A stretch of DNA of 64,000 nucleotides from Marchantia polymorpha subsp. ruderalis (Eukaryota > Streptophyta > Marchantiopsida > Marchantiales > Marchantiaceae): positions 18,766,501 to 18,830,500 of the forward strand of contig AP031352.1 in NCBI GenBank assembly GCA_037833965.1. The letters are read 5' to 3'. Position 1 is the first letter of the stretch. Each line of letters begins with the position of its first letter. Made by a program: the position numbers and the translations under genes. The notes beneath the pieces were generated by a model, which was not told the origin of the DNA, searched no databases, and was given only the letters and a program-made list of their open reading frames with translations. Below, in pieces: positions 11,178-21,073 of the stretch.

Positions 11178-13866
11178 CTATCTGCTACTCGCAACACTTG
11201 CACGAAACCAAACTATGCTACTGCACTCTGCAGATCCGGTGCTGCGCCTCCTGCGCGCCGGACTGCCTCGCTCTTTATCTCTACCTTGCCAATCTTCCGA
11301 CCGGCTGCGCAACCCCAGACGTCGGAGGGCTGCAGTCACTTCCGACTCCAAGTGCGCCATAGTGTCGCGCGCACCCGACAAGAAGGATTCTAATTTCCTC
11401 GCTACTCGCCGCCGACTCCGACTGTCACCCTCCGTCAATGCCGCCGCCCGAAGCTCGAACTCCCTGAGTGTGATCTTCTCTTGAGCTGCCACCTCCCAAT
11501 GGGCGTATCCTTTTAGACAGTGAGTCACCCGCGTCGCCAACTCTTCTCGCGCCCGGCAGCTGCCTTCCACCTCTACTAGCTGCATTTCCGCATCCGCGCG
11601 CTGCGCTCTCAAATCCGCGCACTCGGATTGCAAGTTGCGCAACAACTCCTCATCCTCCTTGCGTGTACTTTGACTTTCTTCTAAAGCGCGCTTCTGGCGC
11701 GCAAGCTCTTCTGCTAAGATGCGGTTTTGTCTCCGCTCTTCCTGTAATTCCGACTCGATCTTTGCCCGCATTAGCTCGGCATCCGCCTGGTTTTTTGTCG
11801 CCGCATCCTCCCTCTGCTGTTGCAAGGTTTGGTATAGCTTCTGCGTGACCGCCAGGTGCTGTCGGAGGGTAGTGTTCCTATCCTGCAATATTTGGCACCT
11901 AGAGACCCAAGTGGCCACCTTGCTCCTCGTCCTGCGCTTGACAGTCTCCACGTAAGACTGCGGTCTTCCGGTACCCGAGTACTTGGATGTCTTGCGATCC
12001 TGATATCGCAGGAGTGGAACTATCTGCTCGCACAACACCCCTGTTGGCGTTTTCTGCACAGAGTCCGCTTCCTGCTCTTCCGAGCTCCTCTCATCCTCCG
12101 TTTCGAGGATTTCGGTCGCCACCGAATCCCTTGGCGACTCCCTGGAACTGTGGCGCGCAGCAGCTTCCGCCGCGACTGCCGCTCCACTCCCTGCTAAAAT
12201 ATCCAAGGCACTGGGGGATCCCACTGCTTGAGCCCCTGTTCCGGCTCGATCTTCGGTCTCCGAAGGGGTCGACGCCGCAGTGACTTTTGTCACCTTCGCA
12301 CCGCCCGCTTCTGCTGCCTTCCCTTCCGGCGCGGTCTGCGCGGAAGGTGTCTTCGCTGGAGGTGCGTCCGCCGAAGGCGTCCGCACACTGGTCGCCGGCC
12401 CTGTCCGTCTCGCAGTCGGCGAATCTGGCCGACTCTCTGTTGACCGACTCGCAGTCGGCCGACTAGCAGTTGTCCGACTGGCAGTCGGATACACCCTGCG
12501 CATCTTCACTCCACTTGGCCTGCTTGCTGGTGGCGTTTTCCCAGAAGTGCCTTCCGCCGAAGACGACCCTCTGAGGGTTGTTGGCTCGTCCGCCAAACTC
12601 TCTTCTGCTTCCGGCCTGCTATCCGGTTCAACGCGCCGCTCCGTCGGCCTTCCTTCCGTTTGTCGACCTTCAGTCGCCCGACTCGTAGTCGGCCGACTGT
12701 CAGTCCGTCCGTCTTCTTCCGAAGGCATTGGTGCCTTCTGCGCAGAGGTATTTGCCGACTTCCCCAGAATCTGCGCGATTATATCCTCCTGCGTGGGCAG
12801 GTTACTCCACCGGACCGGAGTACGCCCGGTCTCCTCAATACTAGTTGGCATTTTGCGTGCCCTCTGTTTTGGTCGGCTGTGAGGCTCGTTGGTTGGCCGA
12901 CTACGAGTCGGCGCAGCTGGCGCTTCCGGCTGCCTGTCCTCAGGTCTCTCATCCCACTTCCGCTTCCGCGGAACGCGCTCACTTCGACGTTCTTCTGCTG
13001 CTCTTGCTGGGGGCGGAGCCGGAGGCGGACTGGCAGGTGCCTCGTCCGGATCCGTGTCTACTTCGGCCTCCCGCGAGTATCTACCTGGATAGCTCCGGGT
13101 CAGCAGCGGAAACCGTGTCCGCTCTGAATTTGTCAAACATCTCATCGCCCGATAAAACACAATCAGGTAAGGCGAAAGATGATTGAGGGTTCCTCCTCTC
13201 TCTTCTTGCGCATGTTGGCGCGTCACCTTCCACAGGAGCCGTGCCCAATGCACTAGAGCTCCTGACAACACTAGCTCCACAAATCCTACCTGCCAACCAT
13301 GCATGTAAGCGGTCTTGGTCAGCTGCAATATCTGCAACAATGTAGTCGCGACATTTCTCCGCAATCGATCTTTGTAATCCCGTGTCCGGAAACCGTTCTT
13401 GGGATGCCTGGCAACTTTGAAAAGCTCATTGTAGGAGATTTTTTCCTCCTGGGACACCTTCACGCTATCGGCCTCGAAGAGGAGATACCCTTCCTCGCCG
13501 GCACACCTGCGCCCAGTCACAAATGTCCCACCTCTCTAGATGTGGACGGAATCCGCGTGAGGGCTTGTGCCTCTCCTGCACATACTCGCGCACCATCTTC
13601 GGACATGTCCAGTTCCATCCCCACAGGAGGAAATCGAGCTTCAGCCCTATCAGCACATCTTGAAATGCGCGTAGACCGATCTGCGGCACCCTGAGTGGAG
13701 ACACTCGCAGCTGGGGGACCTTCGACATTGCGTTTCCTGCACACACAGACGTTCTCCCCTTCACTCGCTCTCTCACAATCGCCACTGCGCGTCGGCCGCT
13801 CAAGCACTGACTGCTGTCACTCTCTCTTCTCTCACGCTCAAGTTCGCTACTCGCAATTCTCTCCAA
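11178..13866 (-). pseudogene. Family-2 U3-encoded protein, one frameshift
   Basis: An open frame of 780 codons (13520-11178) follows, one base out of phase, an upstream segment (13866-13465) that encodes the N-terminal part. Comparison with the sister copy at 43613-48481 shows a 10-bp deletion here near 13505-13515, within WAQVLGRCAG, that causes the shift. The protein parallels the family-1 U3 protein: LDFLLWGWNW, RTRDYKDRLRR, GGTLNHLSPYLIVFYR, SALDILA, SVATEILE, LCEQIVPLLRYQDRK, then a Glu/Arg/Gln-rich coiled coil ending in WFRASV. Shared domain order and many shared residues at strong overall divergence argue that this is a genuine protein and not chance openness of GC-rich DNA. Function is unknown. 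Confidence 0.8.
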
Positions 13867-15096
13867 GGTCTGTCAAGATCCTTGCGCAACTCGCCTCCGC
13901 ACTCTCTCCTCTTCTGTAGGTCTCTCCGCCCTTGCGCGTAATCTTGGAAGCTGGAAATCGCAAAATCAAGAATGAGAGAATAAGACTGGAGGGCAGTCTT
14001 TTCTTCTCCGAATTCAAGATCGTCCAACGTTCTTACTGGTTACAATTTACGCAGCCGGCTATACGGCCTAACGGTTCGCCCTTGCATGCTCGAATTCACG
14101 TCTCCACACTGCGCGCATTCGCATGCGTGAATGTCGAATTCTCCCGCCGCCACCGTCTTCCGGACTCGAGTTCGCCGCAGTGTATACGTCGGCTATGTTG
14201 TCTTTTCCTAACCCGTCCATCACCGGAGGCGTGTCGCCGCTGGCGTATTCCTTATCCGTCGGCGCCTTGCTGGAGGCGCACATCCAGTCGGCGCGAATTA
14301 CGCCGGCGCGTATTCGTACCGCTTGTTTTGTCCGTTCTGCCTCGTCTATTGCTGACGGCGCATATCCCGCCGGCGCAAATCATGCCATCGCATCCGCCTA
14401 TCAGCGCCACGTCGGAGGCGTACATCCGGCCGGCGCTTTTCTTCCGTTGCGCAGCCGCCAAAGGCGCTTCCGACTCTGAGTTGATTTCCTCCCATGAGCG
14501 CGTGATTCCGCCGAAGGCGCATCGCCGAATGCGTACGGGAGTCCTTTCCGACTGTGAACCCTAGCGCGAACGGCGCATGTCCGGCTACGAGTTTTCCGAT
14601 GCTCATAACTTCTTTGTCCCTGATCCATCTCCGACGCTCTTGGGCTCGTTAGGACGAGCGTTCCGAGCTCTTTCTAATGCGACTTCAACCAACTGGAACT
14701 ACCATGTATTCCGATCGTCATGAAGGTTTCCCTTTCCGCGCTAGCGGCGCATCGCCGAAGGCGCACTCATGACCGGAAGCCTTCAGAGGCCCGTGCCGTT
14801 CTTCTGACGTTTTTTAGCAAAATCTCCTCCGGAGGTGTCTGCGCCGGAAGCGTGGCTTCCTTAAACGCTGGGAGCGCGTGAGTAGAGACACCTCAGAAAA
14901 GGAGCTTTTGCCGAAGGCGCCGAAGACATTTGGCGCTGGTACATCCGACTTCGCGATTCTTTGTGACCTCGTGACGATCTCCTCAATCCACTCTATTTAA
15001 CGTACCCTTTTCTAACTACAGACACTGCTTCGGTACTTGTTTTCTAAAATTGTTTAAATTCTGCAAAAAAAACAAAAAGTGTGTTACCACAAAGTG

Positions 15097-15509
15097 CGAA
15101 AGAGTTAACTTACCCAACAAACACTTCGTTGCAAGGACTTGAACTGCAATTCTATGAGAAGTAAGCTTCAACTAGAGAACCGTGAGAGCCGTAGGAAAAT
15201 AATCCTCTACTCATAATCAATTATTCTCTGGATCTTATACATGTCCTGCTGAAGTTTAATATTTGGGAAGTTTTTATCATTGCTTTATGCTTAAGCAGTT
15301 ATTCCAAAAATAATTTACCTAGATCAGTTCTGATGTATTGAATTTATTCCAAAAATATGTAACCTGCATCTTGTGGAAAAATTTAATTATTTATTAAAGA
15401 ATTTCTATCGTGAATTCGTTCAGATTAAAAGGAATAAATTATTGTAATATTTAAATATTTTGCAAAATATAACTTACATGATCGTAAACGTAAGAGCATT
15501 ACTCTCTTT
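15097..15509. other. Host-type intergenic or intronic sequence, no gene seen
   Basis: AT-rich, short stop-broken frames only, directly after the TSD of the family-2 solo LTR. Nothing recognisable. Confidence 0.4.
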
Positions 15510-16060
15510 AGTGCGATACTTTAAAGAGTTCCGATGGAGGTTTTGTACTTGAGAATAATCTCATTCATTGCCGTCTCAAAATTACAGCAAACGTCGAGGT
15601 CTTTGACGCAAAAGCAAGTGAATAATAAAAATACACGAGTTCAGGGTAATCCATTTCTGCATATATTGGAACTTAGACCGTCTATCACCAAAATCATCCC
15701 CGACAATAAGTTCATCTTGAAGTAAGTTCTCACTTCTTAGTGAAGTGGGATTATGTATTCTACATGTGTTCAATCCAACTCAACTTAAATCTAATCGTAG
15801 ATAAAGTTATAGTCTTGTACATTGGTATAATCACTCCATCTATATTTATTCTAGAACAGTCTATTCTTGACCTGCAAGAGTCAAGACCCGGACAATCTGC
15901 TGCTGAACTGCAGAAAAACTGTTGTCTTCAGTAAGATTCACCTTCAGCAATGGAAATTCATACTTGTCATGGCCCGGTACAGTAGTTGTAATCCCAATAC
16001 AATAGAATGTCTAGTTCTTTTAAGTACGTTAGATTGGAATTGGATCCATAGTCTCCTTGG
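15510..16060 (+). pseudogene. Possible malectin-like receptor kinase ectodomain remnant
   Basis: Two exon-like pieces resemble the malectin-like ectodomain of plant LRR receptor kinases. The first ends in GNPFLHILELRPS followed by GT at about 15721, matching the family pattern of a Pro-Phe-x-x-x-Leu-Glu-Leu-Arg-Pro strand. The second follows a CAG border near 15930 and contains a stretch that could be a decayed YPDDPxDR motif around 16025-16050. Frames are interrupted, for example by two consecutive stops after the first segment in one frame. It is on the same strand as the LRR-kinase remnant at 880-3640 but downstream of it, so the two are probably pieces of different paralogues. Identification rests on short motifs only. 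Confidence 0.4.
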
Positions 16061-17181
16061 TCGATTCTCATCAAGTCAAATTTACTTTACAATTTGACTA
16101 AAATTTGTGCAATGTCACCGGGGTCATGTAACTACACAGTCATGTTGGAGACGACTCATAAACTCTCACTAATAAACTCGAGAGTTTACAAAGCATTACT
16201 TTACCGTTTGACAATTGGAGATGACTTTGAGAGCAATCGCGAGATTCAAGGAAGAGTACGGGAAAAATAAATAAAAGTCGTTCCTCCAGCACAGCGACCG
16301 GTGGAATTTAATAATAGGCGATATTGTTGCCTTCGACCAGGTTGAGCTTCACAAAATTTTGGTCTAGATTACGGGTAGAGAATATGGATCTCAAACATTA
16401 GATTCTTGAACTTGCAAAATGATGTATTTCAACAGAAGTCTTCATTTATTGCAGCTACAAAAGCAAGGATGGCTGTGAGGCACATTGTCGTGAATAACAT
16501 CGAAGGAGTAGGCTGAAAAGTGTCCCGATTCGGATTATCAAAGAGGAGGAAGAAGGAAAGATTCTGATTGTGAAAGTTCTCTCGCTCGACGTGTTTCATG
16601 CAAGCTTTGCGTACACTTCTTTGTCAAAATCTGGAAAGTCAAAATCATACTAACGACATTAAATGAAGCTATGGGTATGCTTTCAAAACATACGAATCCC
16701 TCATATGCAGTTATTTATATGATTTTATTCACTAACATGAATTCATCTTCTACTAACAAACAACTTGGTCTAGAAAATGGCTATTCATCACCACAAATTT
16801 GAACATTGATGCACATGTTCTTAAATCCTACACATCAATATAAAATTAGTGGTATTACAAAAAGATCCTATATTTAGGAGAATTTTCTAACCATATTTTA
16901 ATATGAATTACCACATGAGGGTACATGCCGTTTTGCAATAGACATTGATTTTTATTGTTTGGTTCATGATACTACATGTTTGAAGTCAAATTTATGTTTC
17001 CGCCACAACGTAGGCAGCATTCAGCAAAGATCACCACGGTTAATAACACGTGCACTAAATGCTAGTTTTCAATGCGATCACAACTATGCATACAAAACAT
17101 GATGAAGATGAAAACATATGCCAAGAGTATAATTCTGCTTTTCCGTCTCCGACGAATTATGTCACACCTTTGATTCTTCAG
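16061..17181. other. AT-rich flank without recognisable genes
   Basis: No convincing ORF, RNA gene or repeat. It ends at the CTTGA target duplication (17182-17186) of LTR#1. Confidence 0.4.
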
Positions 17182-17186
17182 CTTGA

Positions 17187-17860
17187 TGTGGTACCCCACT
17201 TTTGGCAATTTTGAGGAAATTAAAACATTTTTGGAAAACTGTACCCTGGCAGCATTGTAAATAGCCTTCGGTACATCAAAACAGAGTGAATCCGGAAGAT
17301 CGCGCGGATTCTCAAGGGATCTTGTAGAATTTGGGATTTGGGGTGCAGTAGTAAGGTCAGGCACCACCCTCCCTGCGAGCTCCGCAGTTAGGATCTCTAC
17401 GGCGCAAGGCGCAAAACCCGCCTTCGGAGGTTGCGTCCGCGGCTGTAGGGAAACCCTCGTAATTAGGTAACCCTCGGGCGCCTTGACCAAGTTAGGATCC
17501 CGTTGGAAAGAGCTCGACGCGCTGATTCCAACGAGCCCAAGAACGCTTGGAACGGACGAGGACTTAGGGAGTTATCGCTACTGGAAGAAACGGAGGCGGT
17601 CGCCTGCGGCGGAAGGAGTTCGCCACCGGCGCGAATTCCGCCTGCGCGGAAGGGGGATTCAAGTTTTGTCCTATGCGCGGACGAAGGCGTTCGCCTGTGC
17701 ACAGGCGAAGTAGGGTTAGGGAAGGCGCGAAGTCCGCCTACGCACAGGCGTTCGCCTGTGCACAGGCACTTCGGCGTCAGCGGGAGATCCGCCTTGGGCC
17801 CTAGAAATGCGCCTTGTGAGGTAGAAAGTGTACGACGCCTTCCGCGCCAGCGCAGCGCAG
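17187..17860 (+). mobile_element. LTR#1 (family 1), 5' segment, split by a nested element
   Basis: The first 674 bp of a family-1 LTR, starting TGTGGTACCCCACTTTTGG. It is preceded by target duplication CTTGA (17182-17186), whose partner is at 41561-41565. The segment breaks at CGCAG (17856-17860), where the complete element 17861-32174 is inserted, and the LTR resumes after the second CGCAG at 32175. It contains one copy of the hairpin module (around 17500-17545) and several GCCTGTGCACAGGC palindromes. Confidence 0.93.
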
Positions 17861-19104
17861 TGTGGTACCCCACTTTTGGCAATTTTGAGGAAATTAAAAC
17901 ATTTTTGGAAAACTGTACCCCGGCAGCATTGTAAATAGCCTTCGGTACATCAAAACAGAGTGAATCCGGAAGATCGCGGGGATTCTCGAGGGATCTTGTA
18001 GAATCTGGGATTTGGGGTGCAGTAGTAAGGTCAGGCACCACCCTCCCTGCGAGCTCCGCAGTTAGGATCTCTACGGCGCAAGGCGCAAAACCCGCCTTCG
18101 GAGGTTGCGTCCGCGGCTGTAGGGAAACCCTCGTAATTAGGTAACCCTCGGGCGCCTTGACCAAGTTAGGATCCCGTTGGAAAGAGCTCGACGCGCTGAT
18201 TCCAACGAGCCCAAGAACGCTTGGAACGGACGAGGACTTAGGGAGTTATCGCTACTGGAAGAAACGGAGGCGGTCGCCCCCGGCGGAAGGATTTCGCCAC
18301 CGGCGCGAATTCCGCCTACGCGGAAGGGGGATTCAAGTTTTGTCCTATGCGCGGACGAAGGCGTTCGCCTGTGCACAGGCGAAGTAGGGTTAGGGAAGGC
18401 GCGAAGTCCGCCTACGCACAGGCGTTCGCCTGTGCACAGGCACTTCGGCGTTGGCGGGAGATCCGCCTTGGGCCCTAGAAATGCGCCTTGTGAGGTAGAA
18501 AGTGTACGACGCCTTCCGCGCCAGCGCAGCGCAGCGTACGTCGGAAGACCGCCAGAGTAATCCAATCGGTACGGACCATGCGGACGGCACGGGTGGATGC
18601 GCTCTTGGACGGACGGAGTTGCGGCGGCGGAAGCGCCGACGGAGAGACAAGGAACGGACAGACTGGACGGAGACGGCTGACCACGGTCAACGCCTTCCGC
18701 GCCAGCGCAGCGCCGCGGACGGAATTCGCCTGCGCACAGGAGAACGCCTGTGCACAGGAGAATGTTCAAGTTCCGCGCCGGCGGAGAATCCGCCGAGGCC
18801 CCTGCCTGCGCACAGGCAGGAGTTGAATTTTTGTCCGACATGCGGACGCACGCGTCAAGGCAGAAGGAGATTGGCCGAGGGGCGGTACGAACAAGTGTAC
18901 CGCGCAAGGCGGAAAACTCGCCTTCGGCGCTACGCCCCCATGTCCGGAGGGTGACACGCTCGCGGAGTTCAAATCCGCCAATTCGAGCGTGAGAGTTTAA
19001 TCGAAGACGGCGGAGCGTGAAGCCGCGCGTGAGAGCGAAGACCGTTCCAGCGTACAGCCGGCGCGGCCATCAAGTGAGACGTTCTTCACGACCAAGAGAC
19101 GACC

Positions 19105-19978
19105 ATGACCTTCGACCGGGCGGCGGAGAGCGTCCCATTCTTGAATTCGCGATTCCAATCTCTTGTGCGCGCTGCGCGCATCCATCTGCTGGCTGCGGAC
19201 CATTCTCGTCGTCGTCGCACAAGAGATTTCTTGTTGATTGAGGGAGAAGTGAGTGCGCGTGATTTGGAATTGAGAGCGATTAGAGTTTGCCGAGAGAGAA
19301 GGAAACGCGGACAGTGCGGAAGTAGAATGAGCGGGCGAGCGAACCCCAGGAACGCAATGACGAGACCGAGCAGATTGCGGATGGTGCCACTTCGCCTGCC
19401 GCAGAACGGGCTGCGCGCTTTCGAAGAGCGCTCGGATTTTGTCAGAGGAGCTCGTGCGACAGACGCGGTTGTTGGAACAATGTCAGCTCGCACGGCAGGC
19501 GGATGAAGAATTAATCCGCAGTTTACAGTCAGAGTGTGGCGAATTGAGGGCGCAACGTGCTGAAGCCGAATCGCAATTAGTGACCATTGAAGAGGATCGC
19601 AGGAAGGAGGCGGATCGCACGAAGGTGGAGACGGCGAGGCGAGTCGCCCACTGTCTCAAGGGCTACGCCCACTGGGAAGTGAAGGCGCAGGAGAAACTCA
19701 CACTGCGTGAGTTTGAATTGCGCGCAGCCGGGTTGTTGTCAGGCGACAGTAGGAGTCGGCGGAAGGTAGCGAAGAAGCTCGAGGCCTTTCTGTCGAAGGC
19801 ACAGGATACCATGTCCGCCCTCGAGGGGGAGGTGTCCGCGGCGTTGCAGCGGTTGGGACTGCGTAGTCGAGCGGAAGAGTGGCAGGGTAGGGAGCTAGTG
19901 CGCGGCAGTCGGCCGCGCAGGAGACGTAGTACAGGTTCCGCGGAGTGTAGTGTAGCGTGGTTCCGTGCAGGCGTGTAG
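19105..19978 (+). pseudogene. U3 ORF of the 5' LTR, truncated by deletion
   Basis: The first 110 or so codons (from the ATG at 19105) and the last 180 or so codons (the frame ending at 19978) of the 1045-codon U3 protein remain, joined out of frame because the 2264-bp deletion is not a multiple of three. The conserved N-terminal domain is lost after the FEERL motif, together with the whole linker. The coiled-coil end is intact in sequence but frameshifted, so only a chimeric peptide of about 133 residues could be made. Confidence 0.9.
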
Positions 19979-20014
19979 CGTAGTGCAGTGTAGTGTTAGG
20001 TAGGACTTAGAAGG

Positions 20015-20023
20015 TATAAAATA
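20015..20023 (+). promoter_or_regulatory. LTR TATA box of the complete element
   Basis: TATAAAATA, about 37 bp after the U3 ORF stop codon. It is followed by the short stem GGCGTTTTGCC at 20040-20050. Transcription would start roughly 25-35 bp downstream, giving an R/U5 leader of about 0.9 kb. The same box is at 31202-31210, 35924-35932 and, in reverse, 37128-37136. Confidence 0.65.
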
Positions 20024-20389
20024 GTTCCAGGCGTTTTGCCTGGGGTTCTTTCCCATCAGAAGTGCAGATCAGGAACCCATTTCCTTTGCGTGTTTGTGTC
20101 CTTGAGTTCTGTCACCACGCACGAGGAGTTACAACTTAGCGTTCCGCATTTTGTAGCTGAAGGCCTTCGGCCGAATGTTCAGAGCTAGTACATTGGTTAG
20201 AGACTTGAGTAGTTCGGATCTGCACCTGCGGGTGACTGCCGATGCTCAGAGCCAGTGACTAGTTAGATACTTGAACAGTTTCGCCCCTACACCTTCGAGT
20301 GTTTCTTTCTGATTGTACTCCTTGGGATTTTTCCCCTGAATGCCAAAGTGAAGTTTTGCTACTTCGTGTAAGCCTTGGTTGTAAATTCA

Positions 20390-20915
20390 GGTTACGCTGC
20401 AGCAGGTGCCTTGAGGGTAACCCCTGTAGTATTTCTGGGAATGACAAGTGCCTGAGAATTCAAACTCTTCAATAGACTGTTGTTGTGTTACTGGAACGTT
20501 TCACAGTGAGTCCTTCAGTGCGGACCTGTGTTCTCTGCGCGTTTTGTGAGTTGAGAGTGTTGTTCACCGCGTAGGAGTGACTTCGATCCGAAGTAGGCAG
20601 TCCAAACCGGGTTTCCTACACTAGCAGCGAGCTAGTGGAAGTGTTGTAAAAGCCGGAGTTGGAAGTCACTGCCCGCAGCTTTGCCGAGTGTACTCTTGAG
20701 AGACTTTCCCCCTGAAATCTTGAAGTAGAGGTCCTAACGGATCTCTGGGTTGTGTTTCTGTAGTTTCAGGTGTGTGTGTGTGTGTGTGTTACGCTGCACT
20801 GTGCGACCTCCGAGTGCGCTCCGAGTGGACACTTGCAGTATTTCTGGGAGTGACAGTTGCCTGAGAATTCAAACTCCTCAATAGTCTGTTAAAACGTGAC
20901 ACTTTGTACCCTGTG
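20390..20915 (+). repeat. Internal duplication in the R/U5 region
   Basis: Two diverged copies of a block of about 100 bp, starting GTTACGCTGCA and continuing through GTATTTCTGGGA, TGCCTGAGAATTCAAACTC and CAATAG, lie at about 20393-20490 and 20788-20900. A TG microsatellite (about 20770-20788) precedes the second. The same duplication is seen in the other family-1 LTRs. Confidence 0.6.
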
Positions 20916-21009
20916 TGTTCCTCTGTCCCTGTGGGTTCGACCTTTCTACCACTATATTGCAGTTTTAGCCTTTAGTGGGTTATTACATAAGAACCCGACG
21001 ACTTCTTTT

Positions 21010-21026
21010 TGGCGCCGCTGCCGGGG
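21010..21026 (+). promoter_or_regulatory. Primer-binding site for tRNA-Asp
   Basis: TGGCGCCGCTGCCGGGG matches the complement of the 3' end of plant tRNA-Asp (TGGCGCCGTTGCCGGGG) at 16 of 17 positions. This primer is typical of Athila-type plant elements. It starts 22 bp after the LTR end, farther than the usual few bases. Confidence 0.88.
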
Positions 21027-21073
21027 ACAGTTGCGTCAACACCGGGGTTTTTACGAGCAGCCATGCTCGGTGA

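Larger units (their letters stand above)
10219..15091 (-). mobile_element. Solo LTR, family 2, TSD AAGTG
   Basis: A complete 4873-bp LTR in reverse orientation. It starts TGTAATAACCC and ends GTGTTACCACA, with exact 5-bp duplications AAGTG at 10214-10218 and 15092-15096. It shares the architecture of family 1 (TTACA terminus, TATA box followed by a GGCGTTTTGCC stem, U3-encoded ORF, hairpin module near the outer end), but its sequence has diverged strongly. No internal region is present, so it is a solo LTR. It is nearly identical to the copy at 43613-48481, which implies recent activity of family 2. Confidence 0.92.
17861..20987 (+). repeat. 5' LTR with 2.26-kb internal deletion
   Basis: Collinear with the 3' LTR except for one gap. 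The sequence jumps at about 19432/19433 from a position equivalent to about 28357 to one equivalent to about 30622. The 3127 bp present plus 2264 bp missing equals the 5391-bp 3' LTR. Only about one base of microhomology is visible at the junction. The TATA box, the R/U5 region and the TTACA end are retained, so the promoter should still be usable. Confidence 0.93.

Noticed and set aside
20040..20050. GGCGTTTTGCC stem-loop as a transcription terminator
   Set aside because: It lies just downstream of the LTR TATA box near the expected transcription start. Intrinsic terminators do not apply to a nuclear Pol II unit.
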